This document shows, one piece after another, positions 50,151 through 58,874 of a DNA stretch of 64,000 nt. Every line of letters begins with the position of its first letter. Position 1 is the stretch's first letter. The notes under the pieces were generated by a model. It ran no database searches and was not told where the DNA came from. It worked only from the letters and a program-made list of their open reading frames with translations. This stretch comes from Gracilaria domingensis (lineage: Eukaryota; Rhodophyta; Florideophyceae; Gracilariales; Gracilariaceae): positions 124,001 through 188,000 of the forward strand of contig VCMS01000045.1 in the NCBI GenBank assembly GCA_022539475.1, given 5' to 3'. Both the position numbers and the translations under genes were made by a program.

Positions 50151-51008
50151 ATGCCGCGCCGCTGTCTGCGCTGCGCGGCCGCCATCGCCGCGCCCGCGCC
50201 CGCCATGCCGGCGTTCGCCGCGCCGTCGCCCGTTGCGTCGCCGCTGCGCGCGGCGTACTTCCCGCGCGCCGCGTCGCGCGCGCGCGCGCGCCCGCTGCGG
50301 AGCCCTGCGCCTGCCGTGCGGCGCGCGCGCATGAGTGCTCCGTCGCCTCCGTCACCGGAGGAAGATGCTTCGGCAGAAGATGCGTCCAACAACCCGCCCT
50401 CGCCGCCGCTCAACTTGGAGGTGCTCCGCCGCCGCATCAGTGACCTGGACGCGCGGCAAAAGGCGGGCCACGCGCCCACCGACACCGTGTCCGGCTCCGT
50501 CAAGGAGGTGCCTGGCGCTTCGTTCGAGTATCGCAGGGTCAACCGCGCCCTTGAGCCGCAGGACGATGACGACGACGACGCGGAGGTGTTGCAGCTCATC
50601 AGTGACTTTGAAAGTTTGCGCAACGTCTGGGTCATTGTGTTTACCAACCGTGTCGATTCCTCCGAGGGCATTTATATCAATGTGGGCGATGAGAATATTG
50701 TCCTGGCCTTTCAGGACAAGGAAGAGGCGCAGCGTTACTCGTTATGTCTGGAGCAGCAGCAGTTTCCGATGCCCAAGGTCGCCGAGCTCGAGACCGGCGA
50801 ACTGGCCGAGTTCTGCTCCGAGTCAGGCTTTCGACTCGGCTTTGTGCCCAAGGGAAGCTTGATCACCCCGCCGGAACAAAGCGCCGTCGATGACCTGGAC
50901 AAGTGGAGATCGGACTCTTCCTCGTCGTCCAAAAGCAGCGATTTGGGCATGACATCCGAAGAGATTGACACCATGAGAAAAAGATTCGACACTCTGTTTG
51001 GTCTGTAG
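50151..51008 (+). CDS. Plastid-targeted DUF3110 protein
   Basis: The 285-residue product starts MPRRCLRCAAAIAAPAPAMPAF, an Ala/Arg/Pro-rich leader of about 60 residues with phenylalanines, consistent with red-algal plastid import. Residues about 155-240 are a DUF3110 domain (NVWVIVFTNRVDSSEGIYIN, IVLAFQDKEEAQRYSLCL, GFRLGFVPKGSLITPPE) found in cyanobacteria and plastid-bearing eukaryotes, function unknown. An acidic DDDDDDAEVLQL stretch precedes it; the C-terminus is Ser-rich then helical (SEEIDTMRKRFDTLFGL). ATG 50151 is chosen as the start of the leader; the frame is open upstream only because of high GC. Confidence 0.82.
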   Translation: MPRRCLRCAAAIAAPAPAMPAFAAPSPVASPLRAAYFPRAASRARARPLRSPAPAVRRARMSAPSPPSPEEDASAEDASNNPPSPPLNLEVLRRRISDLDARQKAGHAPTDTVSGSVKEVPGASFEYRRVNRALEPQDDDDDDAEVLQLISDFESLRNVWVIVFTNRVDSSEGIYINVGDENIVLAFQDKEEAQRYSLCLEQQQFPMPKVAELETGELAEFCSESGFRLGFVPKGSLITPPEQSAVDDLDKWRSDSSSSSKSSDLGMTSEEIDTMRKRFDTLFGL

Positions 51009-51249
51009 TCTACGAGCCCGCTCCGTTTTTCCTATTGCTACCCCTGTGTTTTAAAAGTCCGTCACCCGTTCCACCTTTTCATCGTCATATGTTAAGCTCC
51101 CTTTTACACGCGCCATAGTTAGAACGCAAGTCTAAAAAGTCTTTTTGTACACATACTAACTCCCACTACCAACACAACACAATCATTCCAGCTCTATCAG
51201 AACAACACACATGCACCCCGAACACTACGCTACGCTAAGCTAGTCCATG

Positions 51250-54126
51250 CTACTCAAGGAGCACCAACTTGTCTCGCAGCCGTGTCACCAGGTCCATCTT
51301 CTGCGACAGATTCAGGGCCAACTTCATTGAGTACTCTTGCGCATCAATCTCACCCTTCTCGGCAGCGTTCACGAGCGACACGTCCGCCTCGGTTAATCTC
51401 ATCAGCTCTTCGATCTGTACATGGTGCATTCGAATAACGCTGTTAAGCTTAATATCCTTGGCACTTGTTTTTCCAGCCCTGCCAAACGAGGGCGGCGGAG
51501 TCGTTTCCTCGCTACTGCTTGCAGATGAACAGCCACCATTCAATGACGTCTTTGAGTCCGAGGTGAAAGATGCATGGCCCTTTCGCGCTTCCATCTTGCT
51601 TGAAGCCCTTCGCTCTGTTTGTTCAATGTCAGACACCATCACTCCAAGACGCTCTTGAACTGCGGAGGTAGCCTCGTCAACGAGGTTATCACAGCTGGCA
51701 AACAACAGCTCTTCATCGGAAAGATCATCTCCTGCTTGCGTGCCGTAGAACTCCATCGCCGACTGAGCCACATTGCGACTTCTCGGTTTTCTCCGCGACG
51801 TAACGGTCTCATTCGTTGCATCAGGCTCGCTTTCGTCTGGTGATGTGTCCGGTACCATGGATTCATCCTCTGCTTTCTTTTCTTTGGCCATACGAGACTC
51901 TAGTTCTCTTGCGCGTCTGCGCGTGATCATGCTTGTGGACGCCTGGGGTCTCGTTACCTTTGTCCTGCGCGTTTCAACACGAAGCTGGCTCTTTGAGGCT
52001 TCATCTGAGGTGCTTTCTAATCCATCAGAATCGAGTTCGGCAGATACAGCCACATTGCTCTTGGAAGGTGAGCGAACACGCATACTATTCGACCGAAGCA
52101 ACGGTTTCTCGGCTCCGCCACCTTTTCTTCGCTGAGGAGGTCTAGGGAGAAATGTTCCTCCCGTAGACGGGCGCGAAGGAATCATAGTAGCAGCCCGTGG
52201 AGTTCGCTTCCTCGTCGTCCTTGCCCTTTGCTGCCTGATGGGAGCATGTTCATCATCAGTTCCCATGCTAGTAGGCCTCAGAAACGCACCGTCCGAAGCC
52301 CGACCCCTAAGTTTAGGCGCCGTGCGATGTGGCGGGGCCCGTTTGGTGCCTCGGGCCGGAGTGGCAAGAATTTCAACATCATGTGCACGAGATTGTGATG
52401 GTAACGACTTTCGATCTGTCGACAGTTTCTCACGAATGTTGGTCTTGTTCTCCACTTCATTCTCATGGAGTGCTGGTTTCATTGGGGTGGCTGAGCCAGA
52501 CGCCATTCCAGAGCGAATCCCAATGCCGTGACTGAAGGTAGCGCGACGCCCTCCAAGTCTAGAGCTCTCCACCGGAGGGGGTGAGTGGGCCTTTTCCTTC
52601 TTGATTTCTTTCACTCTGTCGGAGTAGCGCAGAGTATTGAGCGTATGTTCGACGTTGGCTGAGGCGGGAGAAATGTTCGCTATCATTACTGTCTTACAAT
52701 TCTTCCCAATGAACGAGGCTTTCAAAACCTGTGTAAGCTTGCTTCCTCGGAAAGGCGTGTGATCTTTTTTCTTGTCCATGGCTCGAATGCACTCCTTCAA
52801 AGCAAGCAGGCTCTTGTTTATCTCCGCGCCTTCCATCCTAGTTTGTTTTGTAGAGTTGGCTGTGTCACTACCGCGTTCGCTGCCGGCAAGGTCAATAAAA
52901 CATAACCTGCCTATCTCTTCCCCCTTATTTCCGGATTGCTGATTCGGACGTGAACCGCGTAGTAGCTTCTCTCTCATAGCGTTACTAGCGTCTTTCGGGG
53001 CGGAGACCGCAGGCGGATGGCGCAGCTCGATTTGGAAAACGGCATGAGAGCGACTGGAATCATCATTCGCGCCAGTGACACCGGTGGAACGAGCGGCGCT
53101 TCCCTCGTCGATGCATGCCAATACATCTTCTTCCACCTCACACAATCGTTCAGCTAGCCCTACAATTTGAACTTGATTATTGCCGTCCTCGCGACATTCG
53201 AGCTTTGATGAGCTGTTCAACAAGTCCTGCAGCCTTGATGCATAGATTTCGTAAAAGCTAATCCACACTTGAGGCGGATCAGACGGTTCAAAGTCTTCAA
53301 TGCCTTGTTCGGACGCCACTCGCCACTCGTCCGCTTCCATTTCGCGGATTCGATCAAATACGTCGCGCACAGCGAGTGTATACAAACCGGGGTTTTCAGC
53401 GCCGTCGCCCGCCATGGTAAAAGTCTTGCCGGCGCCGGTTTGTCCGTACGCAAAGCAAGTGCCGCGACCGCCCGTGAACAGGGTGTCCACGAGCGGCTTG
53501 GCGGTGTTTTCGTAGACGACCGGGTTGCTGACGTGTTCATTGAAGACGGAGTCAAAACTGAAGGGGTGGGTGACAACGTGCTTGGTGAGATCGACCTTCT
53601 CGCGCAGCTCATGCACGCAAAGCGAGCCGTTGTTGATGTTGACGGTGACGACGTCGCGATCATGCGCCGCACGCTCCTTGCGCGACAGCGGTCGCTTGCG
53701 CACGCACACGGTAACACGCGGCGCGGCAAACGAAAACGACGACGAAGACGGCCTCAGCGCGTGGCGGGCGGCGGCCGCAGACGCGGCCAGGGCGCTCTTT
53801 GCATGGGCGCGCTGCGAAGAGGCGTCGTGCGAAGCGGACGAAGGGGCGGGCGGGAGGTTTCGATCCGAAAGCGACTCCAGCAACGGGCGGCGCTCCGGGC
53901 GCGCGTGCATGACGGCGAGCGGCGGCAGGTGGGCGTGGCGGCGCAGCTCGTTGATGAGGTCGGTGAGGCGCTTGCGGTCGGCAGGACCATCGACGCCGAG
54001 CGCATCCAAGTCGGTGGACGACAGCTGCAGGAAGAGCGACGGCGTGACGAGCGCGGCGGTGAAGCGCGGCAGAAAGCGCGACAGGCCGGCGCAACGGAGC
54101 CAGGCGGCGACCTGCGGGTCGCCCAT
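51250..54126 (-). CDS. Kinesin-13 family motor with N-terminal SAM domain
   Basis: This 958-residue protein begins with a SAM-like domain (about residues 5-68: VAAWLRCAGLSRFLPRF..LTDLINELRRH). The kinesin motor (about 137-490) follows, with RVTVCVRKRPLSRKE, AYGQTGAGKTFTM (ATP P-loop), SSRSHAVFQIEL (switch I) and FIDLAGSERGSDT (switch II). The KRPLSRKE start and overall wording fit kinesin-13, whose members depolymerise microtubules; KIF24-type members also carry a SAM domain. The remainder is a long Ser/Arg-rich tail with a C-terminal coiled coil. The GTG upstream at 54369 extends the frame but is not needed; ATG 54126 directly precedes the SAM domain. Confidence 0.92.
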   Translation of the reverse strand: MGDPQVAAWLRCAGLSRFLPRFTAALVTPSLFLQLSSTDLDALGVDGPADRKRLTDLINELRRHAHLPPLAVMHARPERRPLLESLSDRNLPPAPSSASHDASSQRAHAKSALAASAAAARHALRPSSSSFSFAAPRVTVCVRKRPLSRKERAAHDRDVVTVNINNGSLCVHELREKVDLTKHVVTHPFSFDSVFNEHVSNPVVYENTAKPLVDTLFTGGRGTCFAYGQTGAGKTFTMAGDGAENPGLYTLAVRDVFDRIREMEADEWRVASEQGIEDFEPSDPPQVWISFYEIYASRLQDLLNSSSKLECREDGNNQVQIVGLAERLCEVEEDVLACIDEGSAARSTGVTGANDDSSRSHAVFQIELRHPPAVSAPKDASNAMREKLLRGSRPNQQSGNKGEEIGRLCFIDLAGSERGSDTANSTKQTRMEGAEINKSLLALKECIRAMDKKKDHTPFRGSKLTQVLKASFIGKNCKTVMIANISPASANVEHTLNTLRYSDRVKEIKKEKAHSPPPVESSRLGGRRATFSHGIGIRSGMASGSATPMKPALHENEVENKTNIREKLSTDRKSLPSQSRAHDVEILATPARGTKRAPPHRTAPKLRGRASDGAFLRPTSMGTDDEHAPIRQQRARTTRKRTPRAATMIPSRPSTGGTFLPRPPQRRKGGGAEKPLLRSNSMRVRSPSKSNVAVSAELDSDGLESTSDEASKSQLRVETRRTKVTRPQASTSMITRRRARELESRMAKEKKAEDESMVPDTSPDESEPDATNETVTSRRKPRSRNVAQSAMEFYGTQAGDDLSDEELLFASCDNLVDEATSAVQERLGVMVSDIEQTERRASSKMEARKGHASFTSDSKTSLNGGCSSASSSEETTPPPSFGRAGKTSAKDIKLNSVIRMHHVQIEELMRLTEADVSLVNAAEKGEIDAQEYSMKLALNLSQKMDLVTRLRDKLVLLE

Positions 54127-54554
54127 GGCGGCGCGGCGGGTCGGGGCGGCGCGGCGCGGCGGGAGCGGCGCAGGGCACGGGGCGGCGGCGGCGCGGCGGC
54201 GCGGGGCGCGGGCGCGGCGATTGGCGCGACGGAGAAGCGCGTGGCGCCGCGTTGCGTGCTGCGCCGCAGCTGCCGCTGTTGCCGCTGTTGCTGTTGTCGC
54301 TGCTGTTGCCGCGCGTTCAAATTTGAACGCCGCCCCGCCGCCAGCAACGACGCCGCGCGCGCTGGCCACGTGGCTCGCGAGACGCGCCGCGCGCGCCTTG
54401 CTGGCCGCCAGTTGCTGCCTGCGGCACTCGCGCCGCTGGCGCCGCTGGCGCCCGCCAGCCTGGCGCCGCCGCGCGCGTGCACCTCGCCGCCGACCTCCGC
54501 GTCGGAGCTTCCGCCTCCGCCTGCGGCTCCGGCTGCGGCTCCGGCTCCAGCCCG
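54127..54554. other. GC-rich divergent spacer between kinesin and SGNH genes
   Basis: Likely bidirectional promoter. Contains a trinucleotide-rich tract (TGCCGCTGTTGCCGCTGTTGC type) at about 54270-54310, an ATTTGAA-containing low-GC patch near 54318-54328, and a CCGGCTCCGGCTGCGGCT-type tract just before the SGNH ATG. Confidence 0.5.
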
Positions 54555-55475
54555 ATGGCCCCGCGCGCCGCCTTCGCCGCGGCTGCCGCCGCCGCCGCCA
54601 CGGGCGCCGCGGATCGCGTCGATGCGCGCGCGTTCTACACCCGATACAGCGGCCACCCGCCCGCCAGCCTGCGCCGGCTGGCCGCCGCCGCGCGCCGCAA
54701 GCCCGCCGTCTGGCTGCTGGGCGACAGCACGCTCGACAACAAGTACTGGATTCCCTTCCGCGAGGAGCCCCACCCGGACGACCATGTGCACGCCCGCCTG
54801 CTCGACGCGCCCGTGCTCAAGCGCGACGTGGCGTACTGGCTGAACAAGCTGCTGCCGTCCCATGTCACCTTCAACTGCGCCGTCGAGGCCTCCATGCTCG
54901 CCCAGCGCCGCAGCAGCCTGCTGCCGCACGACCGCATTGTCGCAGACAGCGTGGGCGAGCATGACGTCGTTGTCGTCAGTCTGGGCGGCAATGACGTCGC
55001 GTTGGCGCCTTCCTTGCGCACCGTCTTCTCTGTGCTTATGCAGATGTACTCTGGATCCTCGATTGGCTTTGAGCACCTCGTGTCCTTATTCGGCCGCTCT
55101 GTGCAGCAGTTCGTATCGCGCGTGCTGGCGGGTCGTCGCCCACGGCTGGTCGTCGTTTGCGGCTTGTACTTCCCCGATGAGGCAAACGCACCTTCTTGGG
55201 CTTCGTTCGTGCTGCGAATGTTGCAGTACAACTCCCACCCCGAAAAGTTGCAGCGATTGATCGAGACCGTGTTTGAGGCCGCCTCGGCCGATTTCCACAT
55301 TCCCCACGTTCCAGTTGTTACTGTGCCGTTTTATCGCGTCATGAATGGTAAGCAAACCGCTCACTACGTTGCGCGCGTCGAACCCTCTGAGGAAGGCGGT
55401 CACGTCATGGCTGCTCAGCTGCGCGACGTTATTGAACAGCAGCTTGGTCACCAGCCCAGCGATGTGCCTCAGTAG
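54555..55475 (+). CDS. SGNH/GDSL-type hydrolase
   Basis: This 306-residue protein has the three catalytic blocks of SGNH hydrolases: VWLLGDSTLDNKYW with nucleophile Ser58, SLGGNDVALAPS with block III Asn at about 147, and EPSEEGGHVMA near the C-terminus with the probable His at 283. Family members hydrolyse esters of lipids or sugars. The N-terminus is Ala-rich (AAFAAAAAAAATGAAD), perhaps a leader but not a convincing signal peptide. Length and the GDSTLDN wording resemble uncharacterised algal and protist proteins. ATG 54555 is the first ATG of the frame. Divergent from the kinesin gene. Confidence 0.82.
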   Translation: MAPRAAFAAAAAAAATGAADRVDARAFYTRYSGHPPASLRRLAAAARRKPAVWLLGDSTLDNKYWIPFREEPHPDDHVHARLLDAPVLKRDVAYWLNKLLPSHVTFNCAVEASMLAQRRSSLLPHDRIVADSVGEHDVVVVSLGGNDVALAPSLRTVFSVLMQMYSGSSIGFEHLVSLFGRSVQQFVSRVLAGRRPRLVVVCGLYFPDEANAPSWASFVLRMLQYNSHPEKLQRLIETVFEAASADFHIPHVPVVTVPFYRVMNGKQTAHYVARVEPSEEGGHVMAAQLRDVIEQQLGHQPSDVPQ

Positions 55476-55819
55476 GGAATCAGAGCACTCTGAACAACAG
55501 GCGCAGTTGCCAGATATCCGCTTATACCTCAGCTCAGGAGAAGCAGCTCAACAGGGGAACCTTAACCACCTCAAACCACGCTCTATTCTATGGCCCAAGC
55601 TCGCTTCCTCAACACTCTTCACTCTCGGCTTTTTGATTTCTACCTAACTCTTTTCGATATGGAGGAGATGCTCAATATTCTGCATGAAACTCGATACCAA
55701 GTTTGACCGCATATTCATTTTTGAATTGTAGAGGCAAGACCAAGCACACAGTACCATCTGTACTTGCGTCTTGAGTCAATCAGAATAATTGCAAACGCTG
55801 TTTGCGTACATCCACGAAC
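55476..55819. other. Intergenic region downstream of the SGNH gene
   Basis: 3' flank of the hydrolase gene and start of a 1.6-kb gene-free stretch; GC content drops sharply here. No gene or repeat is recognised before repeat B1. Confidence 0.5.
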
Positions 55820-56030
55820 ATGTCTCATTATCGCGCTCACTCGCGTTGACAAAGAGGTCTTTACGATTCGGGAGGCTGGCGGAGGCGAAAGGCCCGCTTT
55901 GCCTCACGCAGCTGGCACCAGCCGCTGCATACAGCGTGTTCCCCTGAACAGCGCTGCTGCCTAGGGTGGGAGGTGTGGGTCTCACCGCGATAAATTGTCT
56001 TCTGCATGCTTGGAAATTCTATAAAGGCGT
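55820..56030 (+). repeat. Dispersed repeat family B, copy 1
   Basis: Starts about TCTCATTATCGCGCTC, contains CACGCAGCTGGCACCAGC and GCGCTGCTGCCTAG, and ends with CTTCTGCATGCTTGGAAATTCTA. The same blocks recur in order at 57915-58470, where about 340 extra bases lie between the central block and the end block. No coding capacity or terminal inverted repeats are evident. Confidence 0.75.
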
Positions 56031-57050
56031 AGTGCGTCAATTGTCTCCGTACGTTACCTATGAACTACTGCGATATGCCGTAAACCATTACATCAAGGAA
56101 AAAAAGGCGCACTTACCCCGGCTAAAAAAGCAGTGAAATGCTTTTGCCACAACGTGTTAAGATTTAATGTCATGCTTGCATAATGCTCAAACGTTCACGT
56201 CCGATTATTTCCAGTATCTTCCCGAGCGAGATAGAAAGTAATGACGAAAGCTCAAGCTTGGGTGATGCTCGTTTGATGATTTCCTGCGTCATGAGTGTTT
56301 TGTTTGTGGTCTCTGTTTACATTTGATTACATGCCATACCCTTGGTATCTTCCCTAGCGAGATTGAAAACTAGAACAGAGATAGTTCAAATGTGTGGCTT
56401 GTCTTTCAACAGTCTTATGATGCCTTACTGCTTTATGCTTGTTCACTCTTTCTTACTCGTTTCTGTTCAATTGCTGTTAAAATTTGATTATTTGTGACAC
56501 AGTCGATTAAATCGTGACAGCGTTTATTGCGTAGACTAGCGGCTCTGCCTCCCGCGGGAAGCGGGAGCTGACGGCTCTCGATACTGGCATGGTCTTCAGT
56601 GTCATGGAACAGCCCCCCATGTCGAGGCGGGTAGCAACAACGGCGCACATGGGCCGCGCGGCCAGACGAGACGTTCACTGCAGGATGAGAGTACGACCGT
56701 AATCAATGACTTTCTAAAGTTTTATTATTTAACCCGCCGCACAATGTGTATCACTCTAAACGAAACCCAACGGAACCCCGATAAACCGCCCACCATATTT
56801 CCTGTTGTCTCGACAGCAAATAGATCCAACGCATCATGTAAGTATGACATAATGTCGCCTCGCTACAATACACGCAACGGCAGAAGTAAATCAGCCAGCA
56901 ACTGGCCACGGGAACGAAGTTTGCTCCTTAAAAGAGCAGAAGTGTCAAGAACCTTTGCGTGGATGCCGTACTCCGTTGACTAAAGGCAATCCTCTAATTC
57001 TTTGCCTCTCCTTCATTATTCTGGACTCCTTTCCTTTTTGCAGTACAGTC
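56031..57050. other. AT-rich spacer with a diverged local duplication
   Basis: Two related segments, about 56195-56320 and 56325-56490, share AGTATCTTCCCGAGCGAGAT/GGTATCTTCCCTAGCGAGAT and later TTTGATTA. TACCCTTGGTA at 56337-56347 is the recurring spacer motif. The 5' flank of the secreted Cys-rich gene ends in TTTTTGCAG just before its ATG, possibly a leader-intron acceptor. Confidence 0.5.
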
Positions 57051-57359
57051 ATGGTTTCTATAAATTTGATCGTCTTTGGAGCATTGCAAGTGGTTTATGT
57101 TCTAGCTATAGAACCAGTTGCAGTGACTGAAACCGCTCGAGCTGTGAAACTTGACGGGAATGCTGGACATAGAAATGGCTTTTTGTGCGGCACGGAATGC
57201 GCAAATGGTCCTGGTAGGACTTATATATGCGTTGATGCCTTCTGCGAGGAACATAAGAAATGTGAAACACCAGGTATTTGTAAAGTTGAAAATGTCACTG
57301 TGGATGATGTTTTCGTGGAAAACGGGTGGTGCGGAGGTTCCCGGCCTTTTTGTGTTTAG
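57051..57359 (+). CDS. Secreted eight-cysteine protein, paralogue 1
   Basis: A 102-residue ORF with a signal peptide (about residues 1-19, MVSINLIVFGALQVVYVLA), then a short polar segment and a compact cysteine domain. Cysteine spacing is C-x3-C-x9-C-x4-C-x5-C-x5-C-x16-C-x6-C, with conserved residues CG.EC, T(Y/F).CV..FC, H.KC and CK. The same spacing occurs in the protein at 61523-61864. Eight cysteines suggest four disulphides. It is not recognised as a known toxin, defensin or lectin family. It lies alone among repeats, which suggests fast-evolving accessory function such as defence or surface adhesion, but no role is shown. Confidence 0.72.
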   Translation: MVSINLIVFGALQVVYVLAIEPVAVTETARAVKLDGNAGHRNGFLCGTECANGPGRTYICVDAFCEEHKKCETPGICKVENVTVDDVFVENGWCGGSRPFCV

Positions 57360-57914
57360 TTGCTGCAGCAATTAATGCAACCCTATTGGCATGGCCATAA
57401 AGAACAAGTTCTGCTAGGCGATTGTGTCAATAATGGATGGGCTTTTGTCGGCGGATGTCGTCTTCCACGGGAAGGCCCTGTCCTTTTGTCAGTGATTTTA
57501 TGGCATCGTTCAATACTGTATAATTTAATATATTTCTCATATGTGCATTTATGTTTATTTTGCTGTGAGCTACTCATCGTTCTCCAGAACGTCCCGTAAA
57601 TGAAAAAGAGTTGATACTTATCTATTTATAAAGCCCCTAGCAGTGCTCCGTTATTAATAAAAAGGCGTGCGTGCTGAAGTAAGTTCAGCTTGCCGCTCTT
57701 AAGGTAAGCGAAGGAGATCCTCCCGAAGGCCTCTTGGCCGAAGAACTTCTCAGCAGAGTAAACGGGAAAGTAAGGGTGGGAGGGTAGACAAAAAATGTTT
57801 GTTCATAAAGGCGAGTGACGTAGTCATAGTCGGAGACTGTCTTCTTTTTCGCGCTCGCGCTAAATCCCAAATACGAAGGGCCACCAATGGCGGAAGAACG
57901 CACATCGTGTAGAT
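57360..57914. other. Spacer after the secreted gene
   Basis: AT-rich 3' flank; AATAAA-like sequence at about 57655-57660. Several small frames are unsupported. A CCGAAGGCCTCTTGGCC stretch near 57724 is a short imperfect palindrome. No gene is seen. Confidence 0.45.
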
Positions 57915-58470
57915 AATAATAGATTATCGCGCTCAGTTGCGATGACAAAGAGATCTTTACAATTCGCGAAGTAGGTGGAGGCGAGAGCACCTGCTTTGCT
58001 TCACGCAGCTGGCACCAGCAGCTGCGAACAGCGTGTTCTCCTGAACCGCGCTGCTGCCTAGTAGGGTCGGAGGTGTAAGTATCGAAGACGAAGCTCTACG
58101 AGAGCGCTAAAGCGGAGCGGGCGTTGGAGAGCGGCGCGGAGACTGGCATTGCAGGCGCTCAGACCTGCGCCTTAATGCCTTTCCACATAAAGACATGGAC
58201 AAATCTGCAATTGATTATTGTCTACGGTTTATCCTCGCTCCTGGAGCGATGACAGCAAAGAGACACCTGAGAAATGCCTCTATCAGATTTGTTTTTATTC
58301 TTTCGGCCCGCAAGGTTATTATATTTTAATTTCTTTAATTAAACGTGTGACAATTGGCCATGTCTTGTCTTTTTGGCAAATCACCGCGCCGTCTCTGAAT
58401 CACTGATCCCAAGTCGCGCTCCGCTCCGCGATAAAACGTCTTCTGCATGCTTGGAAATTCTATTATTATT
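57915..58470 (+). repeat. Dispersed repeat family B, copy 2 with extra internal segment
   Basis: Matches copy 1 in the head (ATTATCGCGCTC, CACGCAGCTGGCACCAGC, GCGCTGCTGCCTAG to about 58078) and in the end block (CTTCTGCATGCTTGGAAATTCTA near 58439-58461). Between them are about 340 bases absent from copy 1. That segment includes a second head-like piece at about 58230-58270 (GGAGCGATGACAGCAAAGAGA), so it may be a nested or rearranged copy. Confidence 0.65.
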
Positions 58471-58799
58471 AGTGGATTTGACCCCAATTTCTTGGCAGAC
58501 GTGCGGTCTTTTAATGGTTGCTCTTTCTATTGGGTGTTTATAGACTTTTAGGGGTCAGGGGTGACAAACCTCAGTTTTGAAAACTGGCTTGTATTTCTAA
58601 TCGCGTAGACTGCAGTACCAAGGGTACATGCAGACTTCTAGCTAGGGATCACTCTTCTTTACAAAAAGCATCTTCTCGTTCCTCCAAATTCCAAAATTTG
58701 AAACAAAGATATTGAATACACTAAGGATGTAAATATTTTGCATTTTCAAAAACTTGACTGATTTGTAACCCATGATTGCAAAGCTCAAGGGTAAACCAT
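58471..58799. other. AT-rich spacer
   Basis: No gene. TACCAAGGGTA at 58616-58626 is an exact copy of the recurring spacer motif, and CAAGGGTAAAC lies at about 58786-58796. Confidence 0.5.
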
Positions 58800-58874
58800 G
58801 CTCATGCAGGGGTCTTATAGAGAGCGTTGGAGAACCATTTGGTCTCCCACCACTCTTAAGACCCCTGCATGAGC
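58800..58874. repeat. Long perfect hairpin, 18-bp stem
   Basis: GCTCATGCAGGGGTCTTA at 58800-58817 is the exact reverse complement of 58857-58874. The 39-nt loop contains an inner imperfect stem (GGAGAACCA..TGGTCTCC). Total length is 75 nt. This could be a foldback element or a small structured RNA; there is no poly-T or known promoter box that decides between them. Confidence 0.85.

Noticed and set aside
53269-54964. Long plus-strand frames opposite the kinesin 5' end
   Set aside because: GC-driven shadow frames rich in Arg/Ala; motor motifs are unambiguous on the minus strand.
55776-55985. Small minus-strand ORF within repeat B1
   Set aside because: Not kept in repeat copy B2, so probably not coding.
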